Below are positions 29,046 through 39,015 of a DNA stretch of 64,000 nucleotides, in pieces (the stretch's first letter is position 1; the number at the start of each line of letters is the position of its first letter). The DNA is taken from positions 1,736,001 to 1,800,000 of the forward strand of contig NZ_CP028035.1 of NCBI RefSeq assembly GCF_005491205.1, in the 5' to 3' direction. Source of the stretch: Nissabacter sp. SGAir0207. GTDB lineage: Bacteria > Pseudomonadota > Gammaproteobacteria > Enterobacterales > Enterobacteriaceae. The position numbers and the translations under genes were made by a program. Under the pieces are notes generated by a model. The model saw only the letters and a program-made list of their open reading frames with translations, made no database searches and was not told the origin of the DNA.

Positions 29046-29783
29046 ATGTTCCCGGTTGATTTACATATGCATACCGTCGCCAGCACCCACGCCTACAGTA
29101 CCCTGCATGACTATATCGCCGAGGCGAAGCAGAAGGGCATCCAACTGTTTGCCATCACCGACCACGGGCCAGACATGGCCGATGCGCCGCACGCTTGGCA
29201 TTTTATGAATATGAGAGTCTGGCCGCGTCTGGTGGAGGGGGTTGGCATCCTGCGCGGCATTGAGGCCAACATCAAGAACGTGCAGGGCGAGATTGACTGC
29301 ACCGGCCCGATGCTGACAGCGGTGGATGTGGTGATCGCGGGCTTCCATGAGCCGGTGTTCGCGCCGCAGGATCGTGAGACCCATACCAAGGCGATGATCG
29401 CGGCGATGGCCGGTGGCGAGGTGCACATCATCAGCCATCCCGGCAATCCCAATTACCCGGTCGATATTCCGGCGATCGCTGAGGCGGCGGCCCATTATGA
29501 GGTGGCGCTGGAGCTGAACAACTCCTCCTTTCTCCATTCGCGCAAGGGGAGTGAGCCGAATTGCCGCGCCATTGCCGCCGCGGTGCGGGATGCCGGCGGC
29601 TGGCTGTCGCTTGGCTCTGACTCCCACATCGCCTACTCGCTGGGCGGCTTTGAGCAGTGCGAACGCATCTTAAGAGAGGTCGATTTTCCGCTGGATCGCA
29701 TCCTGAACGTCTCGCCGCGCCGCTTCCTGGATTTCCTCGAGCGCCGTGGGCGTCCGGCGATTGCAGAACTGGCGGAACTGTGA
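29046..29783 (+). CDS. ycdX: PHP-family zinc phosphatase YcdX
   Basis: This 245-aa protein has the PHP metal-binding motifs HMHT at the N-terminus, [28 protein letters not shown]-like [15 protein letters not shown] and LGSDSH. E. coli YcdX binds three zinc ions and is linked to swarming. The ATG at 29046 is chosen over 29040 because AAGGAG touches the first and is 6 bases from the second, and the result equals the E. coli length. Confidence 0.95.
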   Translation: MFPVDLHMHTVASTHAYSTLHDYIAEAKQKGIQLFAITDHGPDMADAPHAWHFMNMRVWPRLVEGVGILRGIEANIKNVQGEIDCTGPMLTAVDVVIAGFHEPVFAPQDRETHTKAMIAAMAGGEVHIISHPGNPNYPVDIPAIAEAAAHYEVALELNNSSFLHSRKGSEPNCRAIAAAVRDAGGWLSLGSDSHIAYSLGGFEQCERILREVDFPLDRILNVSPRRFLDFLERRGRPAIAELAEL

Positions 29784-29823
29784 CATCGTCACGCCAAATT
29801 TTCTGCCTTGAAGGGATTGCCCC

Positions 29824-30405
29824 ATGAATGAGTTCTCCATCGTCTGCCGCGTACTGGGTACGCTGTTCAACCGCTCGCCGCAGGATCCGCTGGTGGCACC
29901 GCTGTTTGCCCTGATCCGGGAGGGCAAGCTCGCGCAGCACTGGCCGCTGGAGCAGGATGAGCTGCTGGCCCGCCTGCAAGCTGGCACAGCCGATCTGCCC
30001 GCGCTGGTGGCCGATTATCAGGCGCTGTTTGCAGGCAACGAGGCGGCGGTGTCGCCCTATGCCCATGACTATGAGCCGGAGATTGCCGAAGGCACCGTGC
30101 GCGCCTTCCTGCAACAGCGCGGGATGCCGCTGGGCGACGCCCCGGCTGACCACTTTGGTGCGCTGCTGCTGGCCGCTTCCTGGCTAGAGGATCAGTCGCA
30201 GGAGGATGAGGTGCAGGCGCAACTCGCGCTGTTTGACGACTACCTGCTGCCGTGGTGTGGCCGCTTCCTCGGCAAGGTGGAGGCACATGCCGCCACGCCG
30301 TTCTACCGCACGCTGGCGCTGCTGAGCCGTGAGGCCCTGCAGGCGATGCGCGATGAGCTGGCGGAGTCGGAAGAGGGCGAAGCGGACGACGCGGACGACG
30401 AGTAA
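29824..30405 (+). CDS. ycdY: TorD/DmsD-family chaperone YcdY
   Basis: This 193-aa all-helical protein has the TorD family pattern SPYAHDYEPEI (the YxxxF/DYxxLF-type loop region) and DHFGALLLAASWLEDQ, with an acidic tail. E. coli YcdY acts as a chaperone that promotes zinc loading and activity of YcdX, encoded just upstream. The ATG is 40 bp after the ycdX stop. The C-terminal run of Asp and Glu is longer than in E. coli. Confidence 0.92.
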   Translation: MNEFSIVCRVLGTLFNRSPQDPLVAPLFALIREGKLAQHWPLEQDELLARLQAGTADLPALVADYQALFAGNEAAVSPYAHDYEPEIAEGTVRAFLQQRGMPLGDAPADHFGALLLAASWLEDQSQEDEVQAQLALFDDYLLPWCGRFLGKVEAHAATPFYRTLALLSREALQAMRDELAESEEGEADDADDE

Positions 30406-30420
30406 CGCCCGCCGCAATAA

Positions 30421-30448
30421 AAAACGCGCCTCAGGGCGCGTTTTTTTT
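30421..30448. terminator. Bidirectional terminator between ycdY and yceB
   Basis: AAAACGCGCC (30421-30430) pairs with GGCGCGTTTT (30435-30444) around TCAG, with an A tract to the left and T tract to the right. Confidence 0.92.
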
Positions 30449-31010
30449 ACTCGGTGAAGGGGATCACCAGTTCACCCGGTTTGACTTCCAGCCCTTTGGC
30501 CAGTTTTTTCGCCAGTGCCTCGCCCTTGCTGCGATCGCTGCTCAGCACATAGGCCGGGCGCTGGTCGAAGTAGGTCTTCAACGACTGGTTGAGGTAGGGG
30601 CTAAGGGTCTGCATCACGCCCTTCATCTTGTCAGGCTGGACGCTGTAGTCCGTGAGCTGCAAATCCTTAAGGTAGATGGCCCCTTGCTCCTTGTTAAACT
30701 CCGGGCGGGCGTCGAGGGTCAGATCCATCTCCGCCTGCTGCGCGCCTAGCAGCGAGTTGATGCGGATATTGGCGTGGCCAGTCAGGGTCACGTGATCCGG
30801 CTGGGCGCGGCCAATCTGGCTCTGCAACTGGGTCAGCACAATGTTGGCCTCCACCAGCCCCGGCACGCCGATCTGCTTGGCGAACTGGTCATGCTTTTGC
30901 AGGTACTGGTTCACATCCTGCTCGCTGAGCGTGTACTGCGTGATCTGGTTACAGCCGGCAAGCAGGCCGGCAAAAAGCAGGGCCGCGGCCCCTAACATGC
31001 GTTTTTTCAT
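30447..31010 (-). CDS. yceB: Lipoprotein YceB (DUF1439)
   Basis: This 187-aa lipoprotein has a signal peptide with lipobox LAGC (MKKRMLGAAALLFAGLLAGC) and the family body QIGRAQPDHVTLTGHANI, EQGAIYLKDLQL and AKKLAKGLEVKPGELVIPF. The start is one of two adjacent ATGs after GAGGAG; I take the second (31008-31010), giving a length near the 186 aa of E. coli. A longer in-frame reading upstream lacks a signal peptide and is rejected. Function is unknown; the fold is lipid-binding-like in homologues. Confidence 0.93.
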   Translation of the reverse strand: MKKRMLGAAALLFAGLLAGCNQITQYTLSEQDVNQYLQKHDQFAKQIGVPGLVEANIVLTQLQSQIGRAQPDHVTLTGHANIRINSLLGAQQAEMDLTLDARPEFNKEQGAIYLKDLQLTDYSVQPDKMKGVMQTLSPYLNQSLKTYFDQRPAYVLSSDRSKGEALAKKLAKGLEVKPGELVIPFTE

Positions 31011-31108
31011 CATCTCCTCACAACCGTAACAATCCATACCGGCAGCGCCGGGCCCATCTTGGACGGCCAAATGGTACAGGAGTTCCGTGGGGGATGACAG
31101 GGCGGGAA

Positions 31109-31127
31109 CCGCCGGCCGGGCCGGCGG
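31109..31127 (-). other. GC hairpin between grxB and yceB
   Basis: CCGCCGG (31109-31115) pairs with CCGGCGG (31121-31127) around CCGGG. It has no T tract, so it may pause or partly terminate transcription leaving grxB. Confidence 0.4.
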
Positions 31128-31136
31128 CGGGGGCAA

Positions 31137-31784
31137 CTACTGGGCGACGCTGCTAAGCAGGTTAACCTGCGTCTGTTTTGCCATGTTGTCGCGGTAGGCG
31201 GCAACGCGCGTCGGGAAGGTAATGCCATTCACGATGGTCAGGGAGCGCAGCAGCGGGAACAGGCTAAAGTCATCCTCTGACAGTTCACCATTCACCGCGT
31301 TCGGCTCCTTGATGTGCGGGTCGAGGTCGTGCAGATCCTGCGTGATCTTCTTGGTCAGGCCGGGCGTGTGCTGGAGGTGATCGCTGAAGCTGCCAAGGGT
31401 CGCCTCTTTCTTGTTGACGAAGTACTGGCGCGCCTCGGGCGTCGCGAACTCCTCAAAATTGGCGCGGGCGAAGCGCGGCAGCAGCAGGCGGCCGGTGTAC
31501 TCCTGCACCTGGCGCAGCCAGGCGGCGATGGCCGGGTTGGTGGCACCGGTGATCAGCGGCGCGCCATACTTCTGGTCGATGTAGTGCACAATATCCATGC
31601 TCTCCGGCATAAAGCTGCCATCCTCTTTTTGCAGGATCGGCACCATCTTCTGGCCCACCATCGCCACCGGCGTCTTCTCATCATCATTGGCCAGAACGTC
31701 AATCTCGACCGGGACATTTTTCAGGCCAAAGATCATGCGCGCCTTCACGCAAAATGGGCAGTGCTCATAGATATACAGTTTCAT
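31137..31784 (-). CDS. grxB: Glutaredoxin 2
   Basis: This 215-aa glutathione-dependent disulfide reductase has a thioredoxin-fold N-terminus with active site CPFC (residues 9-12, in YIYEHCPFCVKARM) and a helical GST-like C-terminal domain. Glutathione-binding marks MVPILQKEDGSFMPESMDIV are intact. Length equals E. coli GrxB. It precedes yceB as in E. coli; mdtH, which lies next to it there, is absent here. Confidence 0.97.
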   Translation of the reverse strand: MKLYIYEHCPFCVKARMIFGLKNVPVEIDVLANDDEKTPVAMVGQKMVPILQKEDGSFMPESMDIVHYIDQKYGAPLITGATNPAIAAWLRQVQEYTGRLLLPRFARANFEEFATPEARQYFVNKKEATLGSFSDHLQHTPGLTKKITQDLHDLDPHIKEPNAVNGELSEDDFSLFPLLRSLTIVNGITFPTRVAAYRDNMAKQTQVNLLSSVAQ

Positions 31785-32089
31785 AGTGGCTCCTTTGGTT
31801 TGCCATCACGGGCAGCCGGTGCAACCGGGCGCCCGTATGTGCGAATAAAAAGTATGGTTAAGGAAACGGCGGAGATCAAACCCGTGGCTGGCCGGTGCGC
31901 GGGAATAATATTTTTGTCGTCAAAGTGTTAACGATAGAGGAAAATCCGGGTAAATTTTTATGAGGCGCGCCACGTCCCTTGGCGGTTTACCGGCAGAGCA
32001 CCCGTCGGTGTTCTATGCTGCGAAAAGATGGCCGGGGCCGGCGCGTGTGGCAAGTCAGGGTGTGAACCGTCCAGAGAATGGAGGAATGG
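31785..32089. other. Intergenic region between divergent grxB and rimJ
   Basis: About 305 bp with an AT-rich patch near 31905-31960 that probably holds promoters for both genes. No gene, repeat or recognisable operator was found. Confidence 0.4.
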
Positions 32090-32674
32090 ATGTTTGGCTA
32101 TCGCTCAGCATCACCAAAAGTACGCCTCACCACCGATCGTTTGGTGGTCAGGCTGGTCCATGAGCGGGATGCCCACCGCCTGGCGGAGTATTACGCGGAG
32201 AACCGGGCCTTTTTGAAACCTTGGGAGCCGGTCAGGGATGAGAGCCACTGCTATCCCTCGGGCTGGCAGGCGCGGCTTGGGCTGATTGCCGACCTGCAAA
32301 AGCAGGGCAACGCCTACTACTTCATCCTGCTCGATTTGGAGGAGAACGAGGTGCGCGGCGTCGCCAATTTCAGCAACGTGCTGCGCGGATCGTTCCACGC
32401 CTGCTTCCTCGGCTACTCATTGGCGGAGAAGTGGCAGGGGCAGGGGCTGATGTATGAGGCGTTGCAAGCGGCGATCCGCTACATGCAGCGCCAGCAGCGG
32501 ATGCACCGCATCATGGCCAACTATATGCCCCACAACCAGCGCAGCGGGGAGTTGCTGGCGCGGCTGGGCTTTGAGCGTGAGGGCTACGCCAAGGATTACC
32601 TGCTGATTGATGGCAAATGGCAGGACCACATTTTGACGGCGCTGACCACCCGTGACTGGGCGCCGCCACGCTAA
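32090..32674 (+). CDS. rimJ: Ribosomal protein S5 alanine N-acetyltransferase
   Basis: This 194-aa GNAT enzyme acetylates the N-terminal Ala of ribosomal protein S5. It starts [19 protein letters not shown]; the ribosome site GGAGGAA at 32080-32086 rules out the ATG at 32078. The acetyl-CoA motif [17 protein letters not shown] and [20 protein letters not shown] match E. coli RimJ closely. It leads the rimJ-yceH-mviM-murJ series. Confidence 0.97.
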   Translation: MFGYRSASPKVRLTTDRLVVRLVHERDAHRLAEYYAENRAFLKPWEPVRDESHCYPSGWQARLGLIADLQKQGNAYYFILLDLEENEVRGVANFSNVLRGSFHACFLGYSLAEKWQGQGLMYEALQAAIRYMQRQQRMHRIMANYMPHNQRSGELLARLGFEREGYAKDYLLIDGKWQDHILTALTTRDWAPPR

Positions 32675-32683
32675 GGGAAAACC

Positions 32684-33322
32684 ATGAAACATTTATTGAG
32701 CCTTGAGGAGGCGCGGGTGATCGGCTGCCTGATGGAGAAGCAGATCACCACGCCCGAGCAGTACCCGCTGTCGCTGAACAGCCTGACCAGCGCCTGCAAC
32801 CAGAAGAGCAACCGCGAGCCGGTGCTGGATCTCAGTGAGAGCCAGGTGCAGCAGACGCTGGATCTGCTGGTCAGGAAACACCTGATCCGCAGCGTCAGCG
32901 CCAGCCGCACCCAGCGCTATGAGCACCGCTTCTGTAACTCGGAGTTTGGCAACCTGAAGTTCTCGCCAGCGGAGGTGGCGCTGGTGACCACGCTGCTGCT
33001 GCGCGGTGCCCAGACCGCCGGCGAATTGCGCACCCGCGCCGCCCGCCTGCATGATTTCAGCGACGTGGCGGAGGCCGAACGGGTGCTGGAGCAGCTGGCG
33101 GCGCGCGAGGATGGCCCCTTCGTCACCCGGCTGGCGCGTGAGCCGGGCAAGCGCGAGAGCCGCTATATGCACCTGTTCAGCGGCGCGCCGGATGAGGCGG
33201 CCGTCGAAACACCCATGCCCGAGGCGGCCGAGCCGCTGGAAGCACGGGTGGCGGCGCTGGAGCGCCAGGTAGCTGAATTGACTGAACGCCTTGATTCCCT
33301 GCTGGCCGGGCCAGCTGACTAA
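32684..33322 (+). CDS. yceH: YceH family protein (DUF480, winged helix)
   Basis: This 212-aa protein has the DUF480 pattern [30 protein letters not shown], followed by [10 protein letters not shown] and a second winged-helix half, and ends in a coiled-coil-like tail ([19 protein letters not shown]). It starts 9 bases after rimJ. The function is unknown; DNA binding is plausible from the fold. Confidence 0.93.
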   Translation: MKHLLSLEEARVIGCLMEKQITTPEQYPLSLNSLTSACNQKSNREPVLDLSESQVQQTLDLLVRKHLIRSVSASRTQRYEHRFCNSEFGNLKFSPAEVALVTTLLLRGAQTAGELRTRAARLHDFSDVAEAERVLEQLAAREDGPFVTRLAREPGKRESRYMHLFSGAPDEAAVETPMPEAAEPLEARVAALERQVAELTERLDSLLAGPAD

Positions 33323-33333
33323 CGGAGCAGACG

Positions 33334-34260
33334 ATGACGACATTGCGTGTGGGTGTGGTGGGGCTGGGCGACATCGCCCAGAAAGCCTATTTGCCGGTGC
33401 TGGCGGATGCCAGCGATTGGACGCTGGTCGGGGGCTTCTCGCCCAATGCGCCCAAGGCGGCAGCGATCTGCGCCCGCTACCGGATGGCGCACTTTGGCCG
33501 TCTGGATGAGCTGGCGCAGCAGTGCGATGCGGTATTTGTGCACAGCAGTACCGCCAGCCACTTCCACGTGGTCAGCGATCTGCTCAACCGCGGGGTGCAT
33601 GTCTACGTCGATAAGCCGCTGGCCGAAACGCTGGAGCAGGCCGAGCACCTGGTGGAGATTGCGCGGGAGAACGGCGTGGCGCTGATGGTGGGCTTCAACC
33701 GCCGCTTTGCGCCGCGCTACCGCCAGCTGCGTGACACCCTGCACCAGCCCGCCTCGCTGCGCATGGAGAAGCACCGCACCGACAGCGTTGGCCCACATGA
33801 CCTGCGGTTCACGCTGCTGGATGACTACCTGCACGTGATTGACACCGCACTGTGGCTGGGCGGCTTTGACGCCACGCTGGAGGGCGGCGACCTGCGCCTG
33901 ACGCCAGAGGGGCAGATGCTCTATGCCGAGCACCACTTCCGCTGCGGCGAGACGCTGGTCACCACCAGTATGCACCGCCGTGCTGGCAGCCAGCGTGAGC
34001 GGGTGGAGGCGATCTGTGACGGCGCGCTGTATCAGGTGTCGGAGATGCGCCACTGGACGCAGGAGCGCGCGGGGCAGATCAGCGAACAGCCGGCACCGGG
34101 CTGGCAGGGTGTGTTGGTGCAGCGCGGCTTTGATGGCGCGGTGCGCCACTTCATCCAGTGCGTCAGCAACCAGACCGCGCCGGAGACCTCGGGCGAACAG
34201 GCGCTGTTCGCCCAGCGCATCATTGAGCAGCTGCTCTATCACGGCGAGCTGCCGGAGTAA
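33334..34260 (+). CDS. mviM: Gfo/Idh/MocA-family oxidoreductase MviM
   Basis: This 308-aa putative NAD(P)-dependent oxidoreductase has the Rossmann motif VGVVGLGDIAQKAYL at the N-terminus and the family EKP-like step VYVDKPLAETLEQAEHLV. The C-terminal domain includes GFNRRFAPRYR and DDYLHVIDTALWLGG. The substrate is not known. It lies directly before murJ as in E. coli. Confidence 0.94.
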   Translation: MTTLRVGVVGLGDIAQKAYLPVLADASDWTLVGGFSPNAPKAAAICARYRMAHFGRLDELAQQCDAVFVHSSTASHFHVVSDLLNRGVHVYVDKPLAETLEQAEHLVEIARENGVALMVGFNRRFAPRYRQLRDTLHQPASLRMEKHRTDSVGPHDLRFTLLDDYLHVIDTALWLGGFDATLEGGDLRLTPEGQMLYAEHHFRCGETLVTTSMHRRAGSQRERVEAICDGALYQVSEMRHWTQERAGQISEQPAPGWQGVLVQRGFDGAVRHFIQCVSNQTAPETSGEQALFAQRIIEQLLYHGELPE

Positions 34261-34339
34261 CCGGCTGATACAACTGGCTCTGGCTATTGCGCGCGTTATC
34301 CGTAGACTAAGCGCACCATGAGCCTGGCGGCCCACCTTT

Positions 34340-34361
34340 GACGCCCGCGGATGCGGGCGTC
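34340..34361 (+). terminator. Hairpin between mviM and murJ
   Basis: GACGCCCGC (34340-34348) pairs perfectly with GCGGGCGTC (34353-34361) around GGAT. Only a short, broken T run follows, so termination would be partial. Confidence 0.5.
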
Positions 34362-34392
34362 GCTGTTTGGGGCGCATAATTGAAACTAAGAG

Positions 34393-35928
34393 ATGAACCT
34401 ACTTAAATCATTAGCTGCCGTCAGTTCGATGACCATGTTTTCACGTGTGCTGGGATTTGCGCGTGATGCCATCGTGGCGCGGGTGTTTGGGGCAGGTATG
34501 GCGACGGATGCCTTTTTCGTGGCCTTCAAACTGCCCAACCTGTTGCGCCGCATCTTTGCCGAGGGGGCCTTCTCCCAAGCCTTCGTCCCAATCCTGGCGG
34601 AATACAAAAGCCAGCAGGGGGAGGAGGCGACCCGCACCTTTATTGCCTATGTCTCCGGCCTGTTAACGCTGGCGCTGGCGCTGGTGACCATACTGGGGAT
34701 GCTGGCCGCGCCCTGGGTGATCTTCGTGACCGCGCCGGGCTTTGCCGACACGGCTGACAAATTCGCGCTCACCTCCTCGCTGCTGCGCATCACCTTTCCC
34801 TATATCCTGCTGATCTCGCTGGCGTCGCTGGTGGGGGCGATTCTCAATACCTGGAACCGCTTCTCCATCCCGGCGTTTGCGCCGACGCTGCTTAACGTCA
34901 GCATGATTGGCTTTGCGCTGTTCGCCGCTCCCTATTTCCACCCGCCGGTACTGGCGCTGGCCTGGGCGGTGGTGGTGGGCGGGGTGCTGCAACTCGGCTA
35001 CCAGTTGCCGCACCTGCGCAAAATCGGCATGTTGGTGCTGCCGCGCCTCAACCTGAAAGATGCCGGTGTCTGGCGGGTGATGCGCCAGATGGGGCCGGCG
35101 ATCCTTGGCGTGTCGGTGAGCCAAATCTCGCTGATCATCAACACCATCTTCGCCTCGTTCCTCGCCTCTGGCTCGGTCTCCTGGATGTACTACGCCGACC
35201 GGCTGATGGAGTTCCCCTCCGGGGTGCTGGGGGTGGCGCTCGGCACCATTTTGCTGCCCTCGCTGGCGAAAAGCTTTGCCAGCGGCAACCATGATGAGTA
35301 CTCGCGCCTGATGGATTGGGGCCTGCGCCTCTGCTTCCTGCTGGCGCTGCCGAGCGCGGTGGCGCTGGGCATCCTCGCCAAGCCGCTGACCGTCGCGCTG
35401 TTCCAGTATGGCAAATTCAGCGCCTTTGACGCCGCCATGACCCAACGGGCGCTGGTGGCCTATTCGGTCGGGCTGATGGGGCTGATTGTGGTGAAAGTGC
35501 TGGCGCCGGGGTTCTACTCGCGTCAGGACATCAAAACCCCGGTCAAAATTGCGATGATCACGCTGGTGATGACCCAGCTGATGAACCTGGCGTTCATTGG
35601 CCCGTTCAAACATGCTGGCCTGTCGCTCTCCATCGGTCTGGCGGCCTGCCTGAACGCCGCGCTGCTCTACTGGCAACTGCGCAAGCAGCAGATCTTCCAG
35701 CCGCAACCGGGCTGGGCGGCCTTCCTGACGCGTCTGGTGGTGGCGGTGCTGGTGATGTCGGCGGTGCTGGTCGGGGCGATGTGGCTGATGCCAGCCTGGG
35801 ATCTTGGCACCATGCCGTTGCGCCTGTTGCGTCTGGCGGCGGTGGTGGTGGCCGGGGTCATTGCCTACTTCGGCGTGCTGGCGCTACTGGGCTTCCGCCC
35901 GCGTGACTTTGCCCGCCGCACGGTGTAG
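34393..35928 (+). CDS. murJ: Lipid II flippase MurJ
   Basis: This 511-aa inner-membrane protein of the MOP superfamily moves lipid II to the periplasmic side for peptidoglycan synthesis. It has 14 predicted membrane segments and the family stretches [51 protein letters not shown] and [27 protein letters not shown]. Essential in E. coli. In E. coli the neighbouring gene is flgN; here argS follows directly. Confidence 0.97.
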   Translation: MNLLKSLAAVSSMTMFSRVLGFARDAIVARVFGAGMATDAFFVAFKLPNLLRRIFAEGAFSQAFVPILAEYKSQQGEEATRTFIAYVSGLLTLALALVTILGMLAAPWVIFVTAPGFADTADKFALTSSLLRITFPYILLISLASLVGAILNTWNRFSIPAFAPTLLNVSMIGFALFAAPYFHPPVLALAWAVVVGGVLQLGYQLPHLRKIGMLVLPRLNLKDAGVWRVMRQMGPAILGVSVSQISLIINTIFASFLASGSVSWMYYADRLMEFPSGVLGVALGTILLPSLAKSFASGNHDEYSRLMDWGLRLCFLLALPSAVALGILAKPLTVALFQYGKFSAFDAAMTQRALVAYSVGLMGLIVVKVLAPGFYSRQDIKTPVKIAMITLVMTQLMNLAFIGPFKHAGLSLSIGLAACLNAALLYWQLRKQQIFQPQPGWAAFLTRLVVAVLVMSAVLVGAMWLMPAWDLGTMPLRLLRLAAVVVAGVIAYFGVLALLGFRPRDFARRTV

Positions 35929-35940
35929 CGGCATTGCATA

Positions 35941-35970
35941 AAAAAGGGCGACATCATGTCGCCCTTTTTT
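35941..35970. terminator. Bidirectional terminator between murJ and argS
   Basis: GGGCGACA (35946-35953) pairs with TGTCGCCC (35957-35964) around TCA, flanked by five A and six T. Confidence 0.92.
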
Positions 35971-35997
35971 GTGGCCGCTTCCCGCGCGGGAAGGGGA

Positions 35998-37731
35998 TTA
36001 CATGCGCTCGACGGTCTCGATGCCCAGCGTATCCAGACCGGCCTTCAGCGTCTTCTGCGTCAGCAGCGCCAGTTTCAGGCGGCTGAGGCGGGTCGCCTCG
36101 CTCTCCGCGCTCAGGATTGGGCAGTGCTCGTAGAAGCCGGAGAACAGGCCCGCCAGATCGTAGAGGTAGGCGCACATGACGTGCGGTGTCCCTTCACGCG
36201 CCACGGTGGTCAGCACCTCTTCGAACTGGAGCAGGCGGGTCGCCAGCGCCACTTCACGCTCTTCACCCAGCAGCACGGGCTGTGCCAGCACGGTGGCCGG
36301 GTCAATCTCGGCGCGCTTGAAGATGGAGGCCACGCGGGTGTAGGCATACTGCATGTAAGGGGCGGTGTTGCCCTCAAACGCCAGCATGTTGTCCCAGTCA
36401 AAGATGTAGTCCGTGGTACGGCTCTTGGAGAGATCCGCATACTTGACCGCGCCGATGCCGACGGCGTTCACCAGCTGTTGCAGCTCCTCTTCGCCCAGAT
36501 CCGGGTTCTTCTCGCGGATCAGCTTGCCGGCGCGCTCAATCGCCTCATCCAGCAGGTCAGAGAGCTTCACCGTGCCGCCGGAGCGGGTTTTGAACGGCTT
36601 GCCATCCTTGCCCAGCATCATGCCGAACATGTGGTGCTCCAGTGGCACGGAGTCCGGCACGTAGCCCGCCTTGCGCACGATGGACCATGCCATCATCAGG
36701 TGCTGGTGCTGGCGGGAGTCGATGTAGTAGAGCACGCGATCCGCGCCCAGCGTCTCGTAGCGGTACTTGGCGCAGGCGATATCGGTAGTGGTGTAGAGGT
36801 AGCCGCCATCCTTCTTCTGGATGATGACCCCCATCGGCTCGCCCTCTTTGTTCTTGAACTCATCGAGGAACACCACGGTTGCGCCTTCGCTCTCTACCGC
36901 CAGCCCTTTGTCCTTCAGGTCAGCAACGATGCCCGGCAGCATGGCGTTGTAGAGGCTCTCGCCCATCACATCGCGCTCGGTCAGGGTCACGTTCAGGCGA
37001 TCGTAGGTGAGCTGGTTCTTGGCCATGGTGATATCGACCAGCTTGCGCCACATGCGGCGGCAGTACTCGTCGCCACCCTGCAACTTCACCACGTAGGCGC
37101 GGGCGCGCTCGGCAAAGGCCGGGTCTTCATCATAGTGCTGCTTCGCCTCACGGTAGAAGCGCTCCAGATCGGAAAGCTCCATGTCCTCGGCGTGCTCGTT
37201 CTGCACTTTCTCCAGATAGGCGATCAACATGCCGAACTGGGTGCCCCAGTCGCCGACGTGGTTGGCGCGGATCACGTTGTGGCCGAGGAACTCCAGCGTG
37301 CGCACCGCGGCATCGCCGATGATGGTGGAGCGCACATGGCCGACGTGCATCTCTTTTGCCACGTTGGGCGCGGAGTAGTCCACCACGATGGTCTGCGGGG
37401 TGACGGGCGTGATGCCAAGCTTCGGCGCGCTCAGCGCGTGGTCAACCTGGCGGGCGACCCAGCTTTGCTCCAGGAACAGGTTAATGAAGCCAGGGCCGGC
37501 GATTTCAACCTTGCTGGCGATGCCGTCGAGGTCCAGGGCTTCCACAACTTTTTCCGCCAGTTGTCGGGGCGGCATGCCAAGCTTTTTCGCGACGGACATA
37601 ACGCCGTTGGCCTGATAGTCACCAAACTGGGCCTTGGCGGATTGACGCACCTGCGGCTCGCTGTCAGCGGGAGCGCCTGCGGCAATCAGCGCCTGGCTGA
37701 CTTTTTCGGAAAGAAGTGCCTGTATATTCAC
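35998..37731 (-). CDS. argS: Arginyl-tRNA synthetase
   Basis: This 577-aa class I synthetase has the HIGH motif as HVGHVRST in [21 protein letters not shown], the N-terminal tRNA D-loop binding domain, and [17 protein letters not shown] in place of a KMSKS motif, as in E. coli ArgRS. The C-terminal DALR anticodon-binding domain ends [16 protein letters not shown]. Length equals E. coli. A promoter with CTGACG and TATAAT lies upstream on the minus strand. Confidence 0.98.
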   Translation of the reverse strand: MNIQALLSEKVSQALIAAGAPADSEPQVRQSAKAQFGDYQANGVMSVAKKLGMPPRQLAEKVVEALDLDGIASKVEIAGPGFINLFLEQSWVARQVDHALSAPKLGITPVTPQTIVVDYSAPNVAKEMHVGHVRSTIIGDAAVRTLEFLGHNVIRANHVGDWGTQFGMLIAYLEKVQNEHAEDMELSDLERFYREAKQHYDEDPAFAERARAYVVKLQGGDEYCRRMWRKLVDITMAKNQLTYDRLNVTLTERDVMGESLYNAMLPGIVADLKDKGLAVESEGATVVFLDEFKNKEGEPMGVIIQKKDGGYLYTTTDIACAKYRYETLGADRVLYYIDSRQHQHLMMAWSIVRKAGYVPDSVPLEHHMFGMMLGKDGKPFKTRSGGTVKLSDLLDEAIERAGKLIREKNPDLGEEELQQLVNAVGIGAVKYADLSKSRTTDYIFDWDNMLAFEGNTAPYMQYAYTRVASIFKRAEIDPATVLAQPVLLGEEREVALATRLLQFEEVLTTVAREGTPHVMCAYLYDLAGLFSGFYEHCPILSAESEATRLSRLKLALLTQKTLKAGLDTLGIETVERM

Positions 37732-37847
37732 CGGGATACCTTTATTGCTGGTAGGGGGCCGTGAGATAGCGGCCGCCTGAGGTCATAGGACGCTTGCCGT
37801 TGATGCGCATAAATACGCTGTCAGGGCAAGGCGTTAAGCAAACGGCA

Positions 37848-37876
37848 ATTATACCTGATCCGATCCGCGACGTCAG
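37848..37876 (-). promoter_or_regulatory. Probable argS promoter
   Basis: On the minus strand CTGACG (37871-37876), a 17-bp spacer and a perfect TATAAT (37848-37853) lie about 117 bp before the argS ATG. Confidence 0.55.
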
Positions 37877-37996
37877 TATGGCAAGCCGCCAGTCAGGCAG
37901 GTGCGCGGCGCACTCAGTGGCGCCGCATCAAGTATCCAGAAGAGAGGTATGGGAAAGGGGAAAAAGTAAACGGGCAGGGCGCAATGAAATAGTTGA

Positions 37997-38134
37997 TTAA
38001 TGTTTGCGCATCCGGCGGTCAGTGCTCAGTTGGGTCGTTTTGATCAGGCTAAAGTGGCGGTACATCGCGAAAGAGGCGGTTCCCAGCAGCAACAGGCAAG
38101 CAGTCAATAACAGCATGATTGGTATCTCACTCAT
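37997..38134 (-). CDS. Candidate 45-aa small membrane protein
   Basis: The reading frame starts MSEIPIMLLLTACLLLLG, gives one hydrophobic membrane segment (residues 5-23) and ends in a basic tail (RRMRKH), a typical design of enterobacterial small membrane proteins. CTG-rich Leu codons fit the genome. There is no strong ribosome site before the first ATG; an internal ATG at codon 7 is another possible start. I do not recognise a family. It lies alone between argS and yecM. Confidence 0.5.
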   Translation of the reverse strand: MSEIPIMLLLTACLLLLGTASFAMYRHFSLIKTTQLSTDRRMRKH

Positions 38135-38445
38135 TAGTAAACTAAAAATAAGTTATCCCAATTACCAAACCGTTACAATCTGGCACCAATTCTTTAAGAA
38201 AAGTCTTAAGTGAAATTGCGATTTTTCCTAATTAAATCCATAACTTATAAAATTTCATTCGGTGAAATATGAAATTTCAGGCTATTTTTGCAGCAATTTG
38301 CCGAAATAGGGGGATAACTGCCCTTTTTCAACAGGGTGGGACGGCAAGGCCGCGTGGGGCAGGGGAAAAGCGTGGGGAGGCTGGCACGCGGCGTGGCGGG
38401 CGTGTAAATTAGGGCTTTATGCTGTTGACCTGAGAGAACAAAAAG
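38135..38445. other. AT-rich intergenic region with repeated TGAAAT/ATTTCA motifs
   Basis: ATTTCA (38252-38257) and TGAAAT (38263-38268) form an inverted repeat around TTCGG, directly followed by a TGAAATTTCA palindrome (38270-38279). The region is AT-rich and probably holds promoters for the small minus-strand gene and yecM. No further gene was found. Confidence 0.4.
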
Positions 38446-39015
38446 ATGTCGTTATCCCCGTTGGCGGGCATCGCCGAATTGGATGATCTGGCGGCTGACC
38501 TCAGCCGTTTTGAGCTGGTGCTGGAGACCTTCGCCCAGAAACTGCACCTGAACCTGCCGCAATTTACGGCAGACCACATCTCGGTGCGCTGCCACCAGGT
38601 GGCCACCGCCGAACGCTGGCGGCGTGGTTTTGAGCAGTGCGGCACCCTGCTTTCTGAAAACCAGATCAATGGGCGTGCCATCTGCCTCTACGATCTGGCG
38701 CAGCCGCTGCGGGTCTGCTCCTGGCAGATTGACCTGATTGAGTTGCCCTATCCGGGCGAGCGCCGTTATCCCCACGAGGGGTGGGAGCATGTGGAACTGG
38801 TGCTGCCGGGCGACCCGGAGACCCTCTATGCGCGCGCACTGACCCACCTCTCCGACGACGCGCTGCTGGCACCCGGCATCAAGCTGAAGTACAGCTCGCC
38901 ACAGGGGGAGAACGAACGCCTGCCGAACCCAACGCTGGCGGTCAGCGACGGCTCCGTCACCATCAAGTTCCATCCGCACACCCTGCGGGAGATTGTTGCC
39001 AGCGAGCAGGGCTAA
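38446..39015 (+). CDS. yecM: YecM family protein (VOC-like fold)
   Basis: This 189-aa protein matches E. coli YecM (188 aa) in TADHISVRCHQVATAERWRRGFEQCG, YPHEGWEHVELVLPGDPETL and ERLPNPTLAVSDGSVTIKFHP. The fold in homologues is related to isomerase/dioxygenase (vicinal oxygen chelate) proteins, with possible metal binding; the function is unknown. Its stop overlaps the end of the convergent lyase gene by 4 bases. Confidence 0.94.
   Translation: MSLSPLAGIAELDDLAADLSRFELVLETFAQKLHLNLPQFTADHISVRCHQVATAERWRRGFEQCGTLLSENQINGRAICLYDLAQPLRVCSWQIDLIELPYPGERRYPHEGWEHVELVLPGDPETLYARALTHLSDDALLAPGIKLKYSSPQGENERLPNPTLAVSDGSVTIKFHPHTLREIVASEQG

Noticed and set aside
31011..31136. Longer yceB reading
   Set aside because: It would bury the lipoprotein signal peptide; the downstream ATG pair gives the normal lipobox position and length.
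35956..37764. 602-codon open frame on the plus strand
   Set aside because: It is the antisense shadow of argS, whose synthetase motifs are unambiguous.
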